Positions 34,016 through 42,468 of a DNA stretch of 64,000 nucleotides are shown here, piece by piece; within the stretch, counting starts at the first letter, position 1, and each line of letters begins with the position of its first letter. This DNA is from Rikenellaceae bacterium (GTDB lineage: Bacteria > Bacteroidota > Bacteroidia > Bacteroidales > Rikenellaceae), in the NCBI GenBank assembly GCA_015059845.1, contig SUZR01000004.1, forward strand, positions 5,156 to 69,155, given 5' to 3'. The translations under genes and the position numbers were made by a program. The notes below the pieces were generated by a model. The model did not search any database. It was given only the letters and a program-made list of their open reading frames with translations, and was not told the origin of the DNA.

Positions 34016-36325
34016 ATGCAAGAGAATTTAGTCATCGTAGAGTCCCCCGCCAAAGCTAAAACCATTGAGCGATTCCTGGGTAAGGACTACGTTGTAAAGT
34101 CGAGCTTCGGCCACATCCGCGACCTGGCAAAGAAGGGCCTCGGTGTGAAAATCGAGGAGGGCTTCACGCCCGACTACGAGGTACTGCCCGACAAGAAGAA
34201 GGTAGTGGAGGAGTTGTCACGACTTGCACAGAAGGTCAACACCGTATGGTTGGCTTCCGATGAGGACCGCGAGGGAGAGGCTATCGCGTGGCACTTGGCT
34301 GAGGTGCTGGACCTGCCCGTAGATAAGACCAAGCGTATTGTCTTCCACGAGATTACAAAGAATGCTATACTCAACGCGATAGAGTCACCGCGCACAATCG
34401 ATATGAATCTGGTCAACGCACAGCAGGCACGCCGCGTGCTGGACCGCATCGTAGGTTTCGAGCTCTCGCCCGTGCTGTGGAAGAAGATTCGTCCCGCACT
34501 CTCGGCCGGTCGTGTGCAGAGCGTTGCCGTACGTCTTATCGTGGAGCGCGAGCGCGAGATTATCGCCTTCAACTCTACACCCTACTTCCGCGTTGTGGCG
34601 CAGTTCTACCCCGCAGCGGATGCAAGCAAGACGCTCTTCAAGGCTGAGCTGTCGCACCGCTTCGAGACAAAGGAGGCGGCTGAGACATTCCTCAAGAGCT
34701 GCGTAGGTGCGTCGTTCACCGTATCGAAGGCTGAGGAGAAGCCTACAAAGCGCTACCCCGCAGCACCCTTCACCACCTCTACCCTCCAGCAGGAGGCGGG
34801 TCGTAAGTTGGGTATGTCGGTGGCGCAGACGATGAGTGTGGCGCAGCACCTCTACGAGCAGGGACTTATCACATATATGCGTACCGACTCAGTAAACCTC
34901 TCATCGCAGGCTATCGGCCAGTGCAAGAACGAGATTGAAAAACTCTTCGGCGAGAAGTATTCGGCAGCGCACAACTACAAGACAAAGACCAAGGGCGCAC
35001 AGGAGGCTCACGAGGCTATCCGCCCGTCATATATTGACCGTCAGCAGATTGAGGGTACTACGGCCGAGAAGCGATTGTATGAACTTATCTGGAAGCGCAC
35101 GGTAGCTTCGCAGATGGTTGCGGCTGAGATGGACCGCACAACCATCGCCATAGATATGGACGGCACGGAGTGGCAGTTTGCTGCTACGGGCGAGGTTGTT
35201 CGCTTTGACGGCTTCCTGCGTTTGTACTCGGAGTCAACCGACGACGAGCAGCAGGGCGAGCAGAGCGAGGCAATACTGCCGAAGATGGAGGTTGGCCAGA
35301 AGGTTATCTCGCAGCAGATTACCGCCACGGAGCGTTTCACCGTAGCCCCCGCACGCTACAACGAGGCATCGCTCGTAAAGCGTCTGGAGGAGCTGGGTAT
35401 CGGTCGTCCGTCAACATACGCACCCACCATCACCACCATCATCAACCGTGGCTACGTGGTAAAGCAGAACAAGGATGCTCTGAAGCGTTCATATACGGCC
35501 CTCACGCTCTCGGCGTCGGGTAAACTCTCGGAGAAAACGCTCTCGGAAAGCTACGGCAAGGAGAAGGCCCGTCTGGCACCGACCGACATCGGTATGGTTG
35601 TTAACGACTACCTCGAGCAGCAGTTTGCGCAGATTATGGATTACAACTTCACCGCATCGGTGGAGAAGGAGTTCGACCACATCGCCAATGGCGAGATGAC
35701 GTGGGGCGAGATGATTACACGCTTCTACTCACCCTTCCACGGCTTGGTGGACAAGGCTATCGAAACGCAGACCACAAAGAACTCGCAGGTGCGCGAGCTG
35801 GGCCTCGACCCCGAGTCGGGTATGATGGTCAAGGCGCGTATCGGTCGCTACGGCCCGATGGTTGAGATTGAGGCTAAGGAGGGCGAGAAGGCTCGCTTCG
35901 CATCGCTCAAGAAGGGTCAGCTCATCGAGTCTATCACGCTGGAGGAGGCGCTGGAGCTCTTCGCTCTGCCCCGCAACCTGGGTAAGTACGAGGGTCAGGA
36001 CCTGATGGTCGGCATTGGTAAGTTCGGTCCCTATGTGCGTTACGGAAACTCGTTCGCATCGCTGGCCAAGAGCGACGACCCCTACACCATTCAGTATGAG
36101 CGTGCCGTGGAGCTTATCGCGCAGCAGAAGGCGCAGGCCGCAGCCTCGGCTACACCGCTGAAGAGCTTCGCCGAGGATAAGGATATGGTGATTCGCAATG
36201 GCCGCTACGGCGCATACATCGCATACAAGGGTAAGAACTACCGCCTGCCCGCAGGCCGCAAGCCGGAGGAGATGACATTCGAGGAGTGCCAGAAGATTGT
36301 TGCAACAACAAAGAAAAAGAAGTAA
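34016..36325 (+). CDS. topA: DNA topoisomerase I
   Basis: A type IA topoisomerase that relaxes negative supercoils. 769 residues. The Toprim domain begins LVIVESPAKAKTIERFLG, and DEDREGEAIAWH binds magnesium. The nucleophile is Tyr287 in ITYMRTDS. The C-terminal part holds three short beta repeats (ARIGRYGPMVEI, GIGKFGPYVRYG, RNGRYGAYIAYKG) instead of zinc ribbons, as in other Bacteroidetes, and ends in a lysine tail. Probably transcribed independently after the hairpin. Confidence 0.97.
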   Translation: MQENLVIVESPAKAKTIERFLGKDYVVKSSFGHIRDLAKKGLGVKIEEGFTPDYEVLPDKKKVVEELSRLAQKVNTVWLASDEDREGEAIAWHLAEVLDLPVDKTKRIVFHEITKNAILNAIESPRTIDMNLVNAQQARRVLDRIVGFELSPVLWKKIRPALSAGRVQSVAVRLIVEREREIIAFNSTPYFRVVAQFYPAADASKTLFKAELSHRFETKEAAETFLKSCVGASFTVSKAEEKPTKRYPAAPFTTSTLQQEAGRKLGMSVAQTMSVAQHLYEQGLITYMRTDSVNLSSQAIGQCKNEIEKLFGEKYSAAHNYKTKTKGAQEAHEAIRPSYIDRQQIEGTTAEKRLYELIWKRTVASQMVAAEMDRTTIAIDMDGTEWQFAATGEVVRFDGFLRLYSESTDDEQQGEQSEAILPKMEVGQKVISQQITATERFTVAPARYNEASLVKRLEELGIGRPSTYAPTITTIINRGYVVKQNKDALKRSYTALTLSASGKLSEKTLSESYGKEKARLAPTDIGMVVNDYLEQQFAQIMDYNFTASVEKEFDHIANGEMTWGEMITRFYSPFHGLVDKAIETQTTKNSQVRELGLDPESGMMVKARIGRYGPMVEIEAKEGEKARFASLKKGQLIESITLEEALELFALPRNLGKYEGQDLMVGIGKFGPYVRYGNSFASLAKSDDPYTIQYERAVELIAQQKAQAAASATPLKSFAEDKDMVIRNGRYGAYIAYKGKNYRLPAGRKPEEMTFEECQKIVATTKKKK

Positions 36326-36353
36326 TAAACTCTATAACTAAAACTCAATAACT

Positions 36354-37541
36354 ATGAAGAAATTAATGCTTTTGGCAGCTATCGCTCTTGGCGTAGTTGT
36401 ATCAGCCACAGCTCAGGAGAACAAGCCCGAGGGTTATAAGTTCACCGACAAGAAGGTCGTAAAGACCGTACCCATCACAAACCAGTATCGTAGCGGTACC
36501 TGCTGGTGCTTCTCTACTCTCTCATTCCTTGAGGAGGAGGTTTTGGCTGCAGGTGGCGAGCAGATGACACTCTCACAGATGTGGGTTGTACGTCACGCTT
36601 ACTTCGATAAGGCTATCAAGTATGTTCGTTTGCACGGTCACCTCAACTTCGCTGTTGGTGGAGCTGCTCACGACGTAACAGAGATGATTGCTAAGTATGG
36701 CATCGTACCTCTGGAGGTTTACTCTGGCTACAACTACGGCACCGAGATGCCCGAGTTCGGCGAGATTGATAACGTATTGAAGGGCTATGTTGACGCTATC
36801 ATCAAGAATGGTAACGGCCGCCTCACAACTGCGTGGATTGACGGTTTGAACGCTATCCTCGACACATACTTCGGCGTGCGTCCCGAGAAGTTCACATACA
36901 AGGGCAAGGAGTACACTCCCAAGTCATTTGCAGAGTCATTGCCCATCAAGATGGAGGACTACGTAGAGATTTCATCTTACACTCACCACCCCTTCTACTC
37001 ACAGTTCGTACTGGAGGTGCCCGACAACTGGATGTGGCACTCAATGTACAACCTTCCTATGGGTGAGATGATGGAGGTTTTGGATGCTTGCATCGAGGCT
37101 GGTCATCCCGTAGCTTGGGGTACTGACGTTAGCGAGAAGGGCTTCAGCCGCCAGAAGGCTATCGCCGTAATTCCCGAGGTTGTGGAGAAGAACACTATCG
37201 GTTCAGACGCTGAGCACTGGGGTAAGTTGTCAGATGCTGAGAAGCAGGCTATGATTAACAACCTCGAGGGCCCGATGAAGGAGAAGACCATCACACAGCA
37301 GATGCGTCAGGAGGCTTACGACAACTATCAGACAACCGACGACCACGGTATGGTTATCGTTGGTACTGCTACCGACCAGGCTGGTAATCCTTTCTATAAG
37401 GTACAGAACTCTTGGGGCGAGAATGGTCCTTACAAGGGCTTCTACTACTTCTCACGTCCCTTCGTAGAGTACAAGACTATGGATATTATGGTTAACAAGA
37501 ACCTTATCCCGAAGGATATCAAGAAGAAGATGGGTTTGTAA
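36354..37541 (+). CDS. Secreted C1-family cysteine peptidase (bleomycin hydrolase/PepC type)
   Basis: A 395-residue papain-superfamily protein of the C1B class. The signal peptide ends near SATAQ (17-21). Catalytic residues are Cys50 (RSGTCWCFS), His331 (DDHGMVI) and Asn352 (VQNSWGENG). Unlike cytosolic aminopeptidase C it is exported, so it probably acts on peptides in the periplasm or outside. Codon use leans to GCT and GTA more than its neighbours, suggesting strong expression. No -7 box is seen in the 28-base gap after topA. Confidence 0.92.
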   Translation: MKKLMLLAAIALGVVVSATAQENKPEGYKFTDKKVVKTVPITNQYRSGTCWCFSTLSFLEEEVLAAGGEQMTLSQMWVVRHAYFDKAIKYVRLHGHLNFAVGGAAHDVTEMIAKYGIVPLEVYSGYNYGTEMPEFGEIDNVLKGYVDAIIKNGNGRLTTAWIDGLNAILDTYFGVRPEKFTYKGKEYTPKSFAESLPIKMEDYVEISSYTHHPFYSQFVLEVPDNWMWHSMYNLPMGEMMEVLDACIEAGHPVAWGTDVSEKGFSRQKAIAVIPEVVEKNTIGSDAEHWGKLSDAEKQAMINNLEGPMKEKTITQQMRQEAYDNYQTTDDHGMVIVGTATDQAGNPFYKVQNSWGENGPYKGFYYFSRPFVEYKTMDIMVNKNLIPKDIKKKMGL

Positions 37542-37577
37542 TCCAGGTAAGTATTAAGTGATAGCCCGCAAGGGCAG

Positions 37578-37608
37578 AGGCGGTCCAAATGGGCCGCCTA
37601 TTTTTTTT
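37578..37608 (+). terminator. Terminator of the C1 peptidase gene
   Basis: AGGCGGTCC (37578-37586), loop AAAT, GGGCCGCCT (37591-37599), then eight T (one G-T pair in the stem). Confidence 0.9.
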
Positions 37609-37614
37609 GAGAGA

Positions 37615-37740
37615 GGGGGGGATGAGATAGGGGTTATAGGAATTATAGGAGCTATAGGCGCTATAAGTATTATAGGTAATAAAAAGAGTTACAGACAAAT
37701 GCCTATAACTCCTATAACACTTATAATACTTACCCCCCCC
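37615..37740. repeat. Opposed 9-bp arrays bounded by G7 and C8 tracts
   Basis: A G7 tract is followed by five units of the AGGNNNTAT type (37629-37673), a 28-base spacer, four units in the opposite orientation (37702-37735) and a C8 tract ending exactly at the MATE stop codon. The whole block is an imperfect inverted repeat able to fold into one long hairpin. It sits between convergent genes. Confidence 0.82.
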
Positions 37741-39126
37741 TTAAATACTAACCTCTGATGAGGGATTCTTCTTGAACTTACGAATCTGGATAAAGAGCAA
37801 CACCGCCGCCAGCAACGTAGAGGTGAAATCGGCGATAGGAATCGAATACCACACGCCATCCACACCCATATATCGGGGCAGGAAGATAATCAACGGCACG
37901 AGGAACAACATCTGGCGCGACACCGACAAAAGGATAGCGCGCTTGGGCTTACCGATATGCTGGAAGAGGTTACCCGCAACGATATTGAATCCCACGATAG
38001 GTAGCATCAGCACCAGGATACGCAAGCCACGCACCGAGGCCTCGATAAGCTCGGTAGCACTGCCCGAGCCATCCTCGCTGACGAACATACGCACCACCTG
38101 ATAGGGGAACAACTCGCAGACAAGGAAACCGAGAGTCGTGGTCGCCACCGACCAGCCGACGGTCATCCACAACGTCTTCAGCACGCGGTCATATGCACGC
38201 GCACCGTAGTTGTAGCCCACGATGGGCTGCATACCCTGCGTGAATCCCATCACCACCATCGTGAAGAGGAAGGCCACGCGGTTGGCAATGCCGTAGGCTC
38301 CGATTGAGAGGTCGCCGCCATACTCGCCCAGCGTATTATTTACGAGGATAACCACCACGCAGGCGCAGGTCTGAATCATAAAGGGCGCCATACCAACGGT
38401 GATGATATTCTTGATGATATCCCAGCGCAGGCGGAAGGCCTCGCCACGGAAGCGCAGGAAGCTCTTCACATCCGAGAAGTGTACCCACTGAATCAATACG
38501 GCCACAAGCTGTGCTATGACTGTCGCCCACGCCGAGCCGGCAATACCCCACTTGAGCCACAGAATAAATACAGCATCGAGGATGGCGTTCAGAACAACGG
38601 CTACGATAGTGATTATCATCGCCTTATTGGGGTATCCCGCCACGCGGAGCATACAGTTCAGACCGTGATATAGGTGTGTGATAACATTTCCATAGAGAAT
38701 AATGCGCATATACTCGCGCGCATAGGGCAGCGTCTGGTCGCTGGCACCGAAGAAGTACAAAAGCTCGTCAAGGTATATCAAACCGAAGGCCATCAGCACC
38801 ACACCCAGCACCACGTTGAGCAGCACCACATTGCCGAGGATGCGCTCGGCAGCGGGCTTATTACCCTGGCCCAAGCGGATAGAGGTAAGGGCGGCCGAGC
38901 CCGCTCCGACCATAGCACCAAAGGCGGCCGTGAGGTTCATCATAGGCATCGTGAGCGCCAGACCGGAGATAGCCAGCGGACCGACACCCTGACCGATGAA
39001 GATGCTATCGACGATGTTATACAACGACGCAGCAACCTGCGCAATAATGGCAGGCATAGCGTAACGCAGCAACAGGCGCGACAGGGAATCGGTACCTAAT
39101 GATAAGGGGGAATCTTGCGAACTCAT
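37741..39126 (-). CDS. MATE-family efflux transporter
   Basis: A 461-residue multidrug/toxin extrusion transporter with about 12 membrane helices in two related halves. The N-terminal half has RYAMPAIIAQVAASLYNIVDSIFIGQGVGP, typical of the DinF/NorM-type branch common in Bacteroidales. The exported substrate is unknown. The stop codon abuts a poly-C tract and a repeat block. The -7 box is so close to the ATG that the mRNA may be leaderless. Confidence 0.94.
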   Translation of the reverse strand: MSSQDSPLSLGTDSLSRLLLRYAMPAIIAQVAASLYNIVDSIFIGQGVGPLAISGLALTMPMMNLTAAFGAMVGAGSAALTSIRLGQGNKPAAERILGNVVLLNVVLGVVLMAFGLIYLDELLYFFGASDQTLPYAREYMRIILYGNVITHLYHGLNCMLRVAGYPNKAMIITIVAVVLNAILDAVFILWLKWGIAGSAWATVIAQLVAVLIQWVHFSDVKSFLRFRGEAFRLRWDIIKNIITVGMAPFMIQTCACVVVILVNNTLGEYGGDLSIGAYGIANRVAFLFTMVVMGFTQGMQPIVGYNYGARAYDRVLKTLWMTVGWSVATTTLGFLVCELFPYQVVRMFVSEDGSGSATELIEASVRGLRILVLMLPIVGFNIVAGNLFQHIGKPKRAILLSVSRQMLFLVPLIIFLPRYMGVDGVWYSIPIADFTSTLLAAVLLFIQIRKFKKNPSSEVSI

Positions 39127-39134
39127 AACGGGTG

Positions 39135-39142
39135 CAAAGGTA
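39135..39142 (-). promoter_or_regulatory. -7 box of the MATE gene
   Basis: TACCTTTG on the minus strand with only 8 bases before the ATG at 39126. Confidence 0.55.
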
Positions 39143-39186
39143 CGAAAAAATCGAATATGTTTTTCGAAAAAATGAGAGTCAGGGGA

Positions 39187-39786
39187 TTATAGTTTATAGA
39201 CGACGATATGCTGCTGGTCTATGATACGGTAGTCGAGCGCGATTTCTGCCCCATCCACGCCACGACAGAGGAGTTTTCTATCGGCAGTATCAACACCTAA
39301 AACAGCCATATCCTCGCGGAAGTTAACACCCTCACGCTCAGCCATCTTATAGAGGCACTCCTTGGCGCACCACACAGCCGCGGCCCACCACTCCGCCGCG
39401 TAGAGGTCACGTTCCGCCACAGTCATATAACGCTCTGCAACGCGCGAGAAATCTCTATCCACACGCTCCACATCAACGCCACACCGTGCATTGGAGAGTA
39501 CCACAGCCACCACATCGCGGCAGTGAGAGACAGAGATATAAGTATAAGGGGAATTCTTCAGACGCGGGGCGCCACTCGGCGCATACTCCACCTCGGCAGC
39601 GGGTGCAACATCTCTCAACACCCTGCGCCACGCAAGACGCTCGGCACGGCGGCTCGGCGAGGTGAAGGCCTCAACGGATTGCAGGTCGCGCTTGTCGGCC
39701 TCACGCTCCAGCTCCTCAAGTGGCGGGATGGGTGCCACGATAAGCAGTGCCCCATTGTCACAGATGGTATTGAGATTATTATGCAT
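39187..39786 (-). CDS. 4'-phosphopantetheinyl transferase superfamily protein
   Basis: Attaches phosphopantetheine from coenzyme A to carrier proteins. 199 residues from MHNNLN, the Sfp-like pseudo-dimeric size rather than the short AcpS. Motifs are ISVSHC, GVDVERV (magnesium-binding acidic residues) and WCAKECLYK. It overlaps the end of gldE by 8 bases (ATGCATAA). No NRPS or PKS is nearby, so it probably serves acyl carrier protein. Confidence 0.9.
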   Translation of the reverse strand: MHNNLNTICDNGALLIVAPIPPLEELEREADKRDLQSVEAFTSPSRRAERLAWRRVLRDVAPAAEVEYAPSGAPRLKNSPYTYISVSHCRDVVAVVLSNARCGVDVERVDRDFSRVAERYMTVAERDLYAAEWWAAAVWCAKECLYKMAEREGVNFREDMAVLGVDTADRKLLCRGVDGAEIALDYRIIDQQHIVVYKL

Positions 39787-41074
39787 TATTGCCCACACCT
39801 ACGACGACCTTGATTTTATCGACACGGCGGCCGTCCATACTCTGCACCGTGAAGCGTATATCGTGCGCCTCGACCATATCGCCCTTCTTGAGCAGGTCAC
39901 GACGCAACTCCAGCATAAGGCCCGCCAGAGTCTCGGCACGCCCCTGCACATCGGAGAAGATATCCTCCTCGCAATCCACCACACGCTCAAAATCAACGAT
40001 ATGGGTCTTGCCATCGAAGATGTAGGTGTTATCGTCTATGCGCTCGTAGAACGACTCGTCAACATCGCTCTCGTCGGAAATCTCACCCACGACCTCCTCG
40101 ACGATATCCTCCAGCGACACCAATCCCTGCGTAGCACCGTACTCGTCAACGACGATGGCCACGTGGATTTTATTCTCCTGAAAGTCGCGCAGCAGGTCGT
40201 CAATCTTCTTATGCTTGGGCACGAAATAAATCTTGCGAAGCAACTGCTGCCAACCGAACTCGTCACCGCAATTGATGTGCGGCAGCAGGTCCTTGACGTA
40301 GAGCGCACCCTTGATATTATCCAAATCCTCATCATAGACGGGAATACGCGAGTAACCCGACTCGATGATGACGCGCTTCACCTGCTCGTACGACGACTTG
40401 AGGTCCACAGCCGTGATGTCAATGCGCGGGCGCATAATCTCCTCAACCTCGGTATTTACGAAGTTGACGATACCCGACAACATCTGGTGCTCCTCCTGCG
40501 ATGAGCCTCGGGCCAAATCGACAGCGTCGGCCAGCTCCTCGATAGAGATTTCGGCATTGCGTGACGCCAAGCGGCTCAGGCGGCCACCCGTGCGCACCAG
40601 GATATACGACAAAGGGTATGTCAGGAACCTAAAGAACTTGATGGGATAGACCACAAAACGTCCGAAGCTGCGGGGGTTGCTCTGCGAAAGGACCTTAGGC
40701 AGAATCTCGCCAAAGAGCAACAGCAGGAAGGTGACAATCACCGACTTAACAACGAACTCGAAAGTATTGCTCTGGAACACGAACAACGAGTCGATGACAT
40801 TCGACGAGAGGATAACGATGCAAATATTCACCAGATTGTTGGCAACAAGGATGGTGGCCAGCAGCGAGTCCACATCGTCCAGCAGCGAGAGGATAGCACT
40901 ATCGCGTGCATCAGGCTTCGTGCGCATATCCTGCTGCTCGCGGGGCGTGAGCGAGAAGAAGGCGACCTCCGAGCCCGACACCAGCGCCGAAATCAGCAGC
41001 AGCAGAACAGTGCAGGCCAGCTGTATGCCGACCTGAAGCGTAAAGCCTTGATATATGATACCAAATGTTTCCAA
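39779..41074 (-). CDS. gldE: GldE, CBS-domain membrane protein
   Basis: A 431-residue CorC/HlyC-like protein. It has a DUF21 domain with about four membrane segments (1-170), a CBS pair (about 200-325), and a C-terminal CorC_HlyC transporter-associated domain. It is named after the gliding-motility gene, but the family is widespread in non-motile Bacteroidetes and may act in metal-ion export. The only usable start near the first membrane helix is a TTG (41074). It follows ftsZ after a 54-base gap holding a hairpin. Confidence 0.88.
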   Translation of the reverse strand: METFGIIYQGFTLQVGIQLACTVLLLLISALVSGSEVAFFSLTPREQQDMRTKPDARDSAILSLLDDVDSLLATILVANNLVNICIVILSSNVIDSLFVFQSNTFEFVVKSVIVTFLLLLFGEILPKVLSQSNPRSFGRFVVYPIKFFRFLTYPLSYILVRTGGRLSRLASRNAEISIEELADAVDLARGSSQEEHQMLSGIVNFVNTEVEEIMRPRIDITAVDLKSSYEQVKRVIIESGYSRIPVYDEDLDNIKGALYVKDLLPHINCGDEFGWQQLLRKIYFVPKHKKIDDLLRDFQENKIHVAIVVDEYGATQGLVSLEDIVEEVVGEISDESDVDESFYERIDDNTYIFDGKTHIVDFERVVDCEEDIFSDVQGRAETLAGLMLELRRDLLKKGDMVEAHDIRFTVQSMDGRRVDKIKVVVGVGNNA

Positions 41075-41092
41075 AAAGTCTTATATAATTTG

Positions 41093-41117
41093 CGGGCCGA
41101 ACGCACGTGTCGGCCCG
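41093..41117 (-). other. Hairpin between ftsZ and gldE
   Basis: CGGGCCGA (41093-41100) pairs perfectly with TCGGCCCG (41110-41117) around a 9-base loop. There is no T run, so it is more likely a partial terminator or mRNA-end stabiliser than a full terminator. Confidence 0.5.
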
Positions 41118-41128
41118 TAACTTTCTAC

Positions 41129-42448
41129 TTAAAAGAGTTTGTTATCGTTGGCGGGTGAGGGCACCTCAACGTTATCGTCACGAATCTCCTGCTTGCGGCG
41201 AGGCACTCCGTCGTCATTGCGCACGACCAACTTCATATTTCGACGCTGGTAGGCAGGGATGCTCAGCTCAGCCTTGATATTCGAGTACTTCGACTGCTTG
41301 CGCTCAAGCACCGCAGGCATATCGGTACGAGGTGGGGGATTCAGCACGCCCTTCTTGGGAGAGATGCTCGGCTCGTCGGCGGGCTCGTCATCCTCCTTAA
41401 CCACGGTCACGAAGCTCGGGATGATAGGCTCAAGCGGAGTGACATTATTATCCTCGTTGAAGCCCGTAGCAACGACTACAACCTCCAGATAGCCCTCAGG
41501 CATAGGCTTAGCACTGACACCCCAGATGATGTCGGCCTTATGCTCCACGCCGGCCTCGTCCTTGCAGCTTGCGTAGCTCTGGATGTAGTTCAGCACCTCC
41601 ATAGCCTCGTCATAGCTGATGTCGTCGATATTTGCGGCAGCGACATTCAACAGAATCTTCTTCGCACCCGAGATAAGGTTGCTGTTAAGCAGCGGCGAGC
41701 ACAACGAACGGCGGGCAGCCTCCAAAGCACGACCCTCGCCCTCGGCCGAGGCGACACCCATATGTGCGCGGCCACTGCCACGCATCACGCGCTCCAAATC
41801 GGCGAAATCGACACGTATAAAGGCGGTCTTAACAGTGATAAGCTCGGCGATACCCTTCGTAGCTGAGGCCAGAATGTCATCAGCCTTACCGAAGGCCTTG
41901 CTCACGGGCAGCTTGCCATACATCTCGCGGATACTCTCGTTGTTGATGACCAGCAGCGAGTCGGCATACTTGCGCAACTCCTCCACGCCACGTGCAGCCT
42001 GCTCGCAACGGGTAGTACCCTCCCACAGCAGCGGAAGCGTAACGTTGGCAACGGTGAGCAGACCCATCTCGTGCGCCAGCTTGGCAATGACGGGCGAAGC
42101 ACCTGTACCTGTACCGCCACCCATACCTGCTGCGATAAAGACCATCTTGGTCTTGCGGGCCTCGAGGTGCTCACGAATCTCGTCGAGAGCCTCCATAGCG
42201 AGGTCACGACCACGGTCGGGGTCGTTACCAGCACCCAGACCAGGACCCATAACAATCTTATTCTCGGCCGGGATGTCGAGGTTGTCGAGCGCACCCTGAT
42301 CGGTATTACAAGCAAGGAAGTTCACATCCTTGATACCCATACGCCACATATAGTTGAGCGCATTACCTCCGGCACCGCCCACACCGATAACGGTTATAAT
42401 TGATGATGCCTGCTTGGGCATCGACAGTTCGTTCATCAGATCTTCCAT
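41129..42448 (-). CDS. ftsZ: Cell division protein FtsZ
   Basis: Tubulin-like GTPase forming the division ring. 439 residues. GTP-binding parts are GVGGAGGNA (22-30) and the signature GGGTGTG (110-116). The T7 synergy loop reads IRVDFADLERVM: the aspartates are kept, but the usual asparagine in the INVDFAD motif is arginine. The conserved interaction peptide (SIPAYQRRN) is not at the very end but is followed by a charged tail of about 35 residues ending NDNKLF. It starts 20 bases after ftsA in the same operon. Confidence 0.96.
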   Translation of the reverse strand: MEDLMNELSMPKQASSIITVIGVGGAGGNALNYMWRMGIKDVNFLACNTDQGALDNLDIPAENKIVMGPGLGAGNDPDRGRDLAMEALDEIREHLEARKTKMVFIAAGMGGGTGTGASPVIAKLAHEMGLLTVANVTLPLLWEGTTRCEQAARGVEELRKYADSLLVINNESIREMYGKLPVSKAFGKADDILASATKGIAELITVKTAFIRVDFADLERVMRGSGRAHMGVASAEGEGRALEAARRSLCSPLLNSNLISGAKKILLNVAAANIDDISYDEAMEVLNYIQSYASCKDEAGVEHKADIIWGVSAKPMPEGYLEVVVVATGFNEDNNVTPLEPIIPSFVTVVKEDDEPADEPSISPKKGVLNPPPRTDMPAVLERKQSKYSNIKAELSIPAYQRRNMKLVVRNDDGVPRRKQEIRDDNVEVPSPANDNKLF

Positions 42449-42468
42449 CTCCTAAATCATTTTTACTT

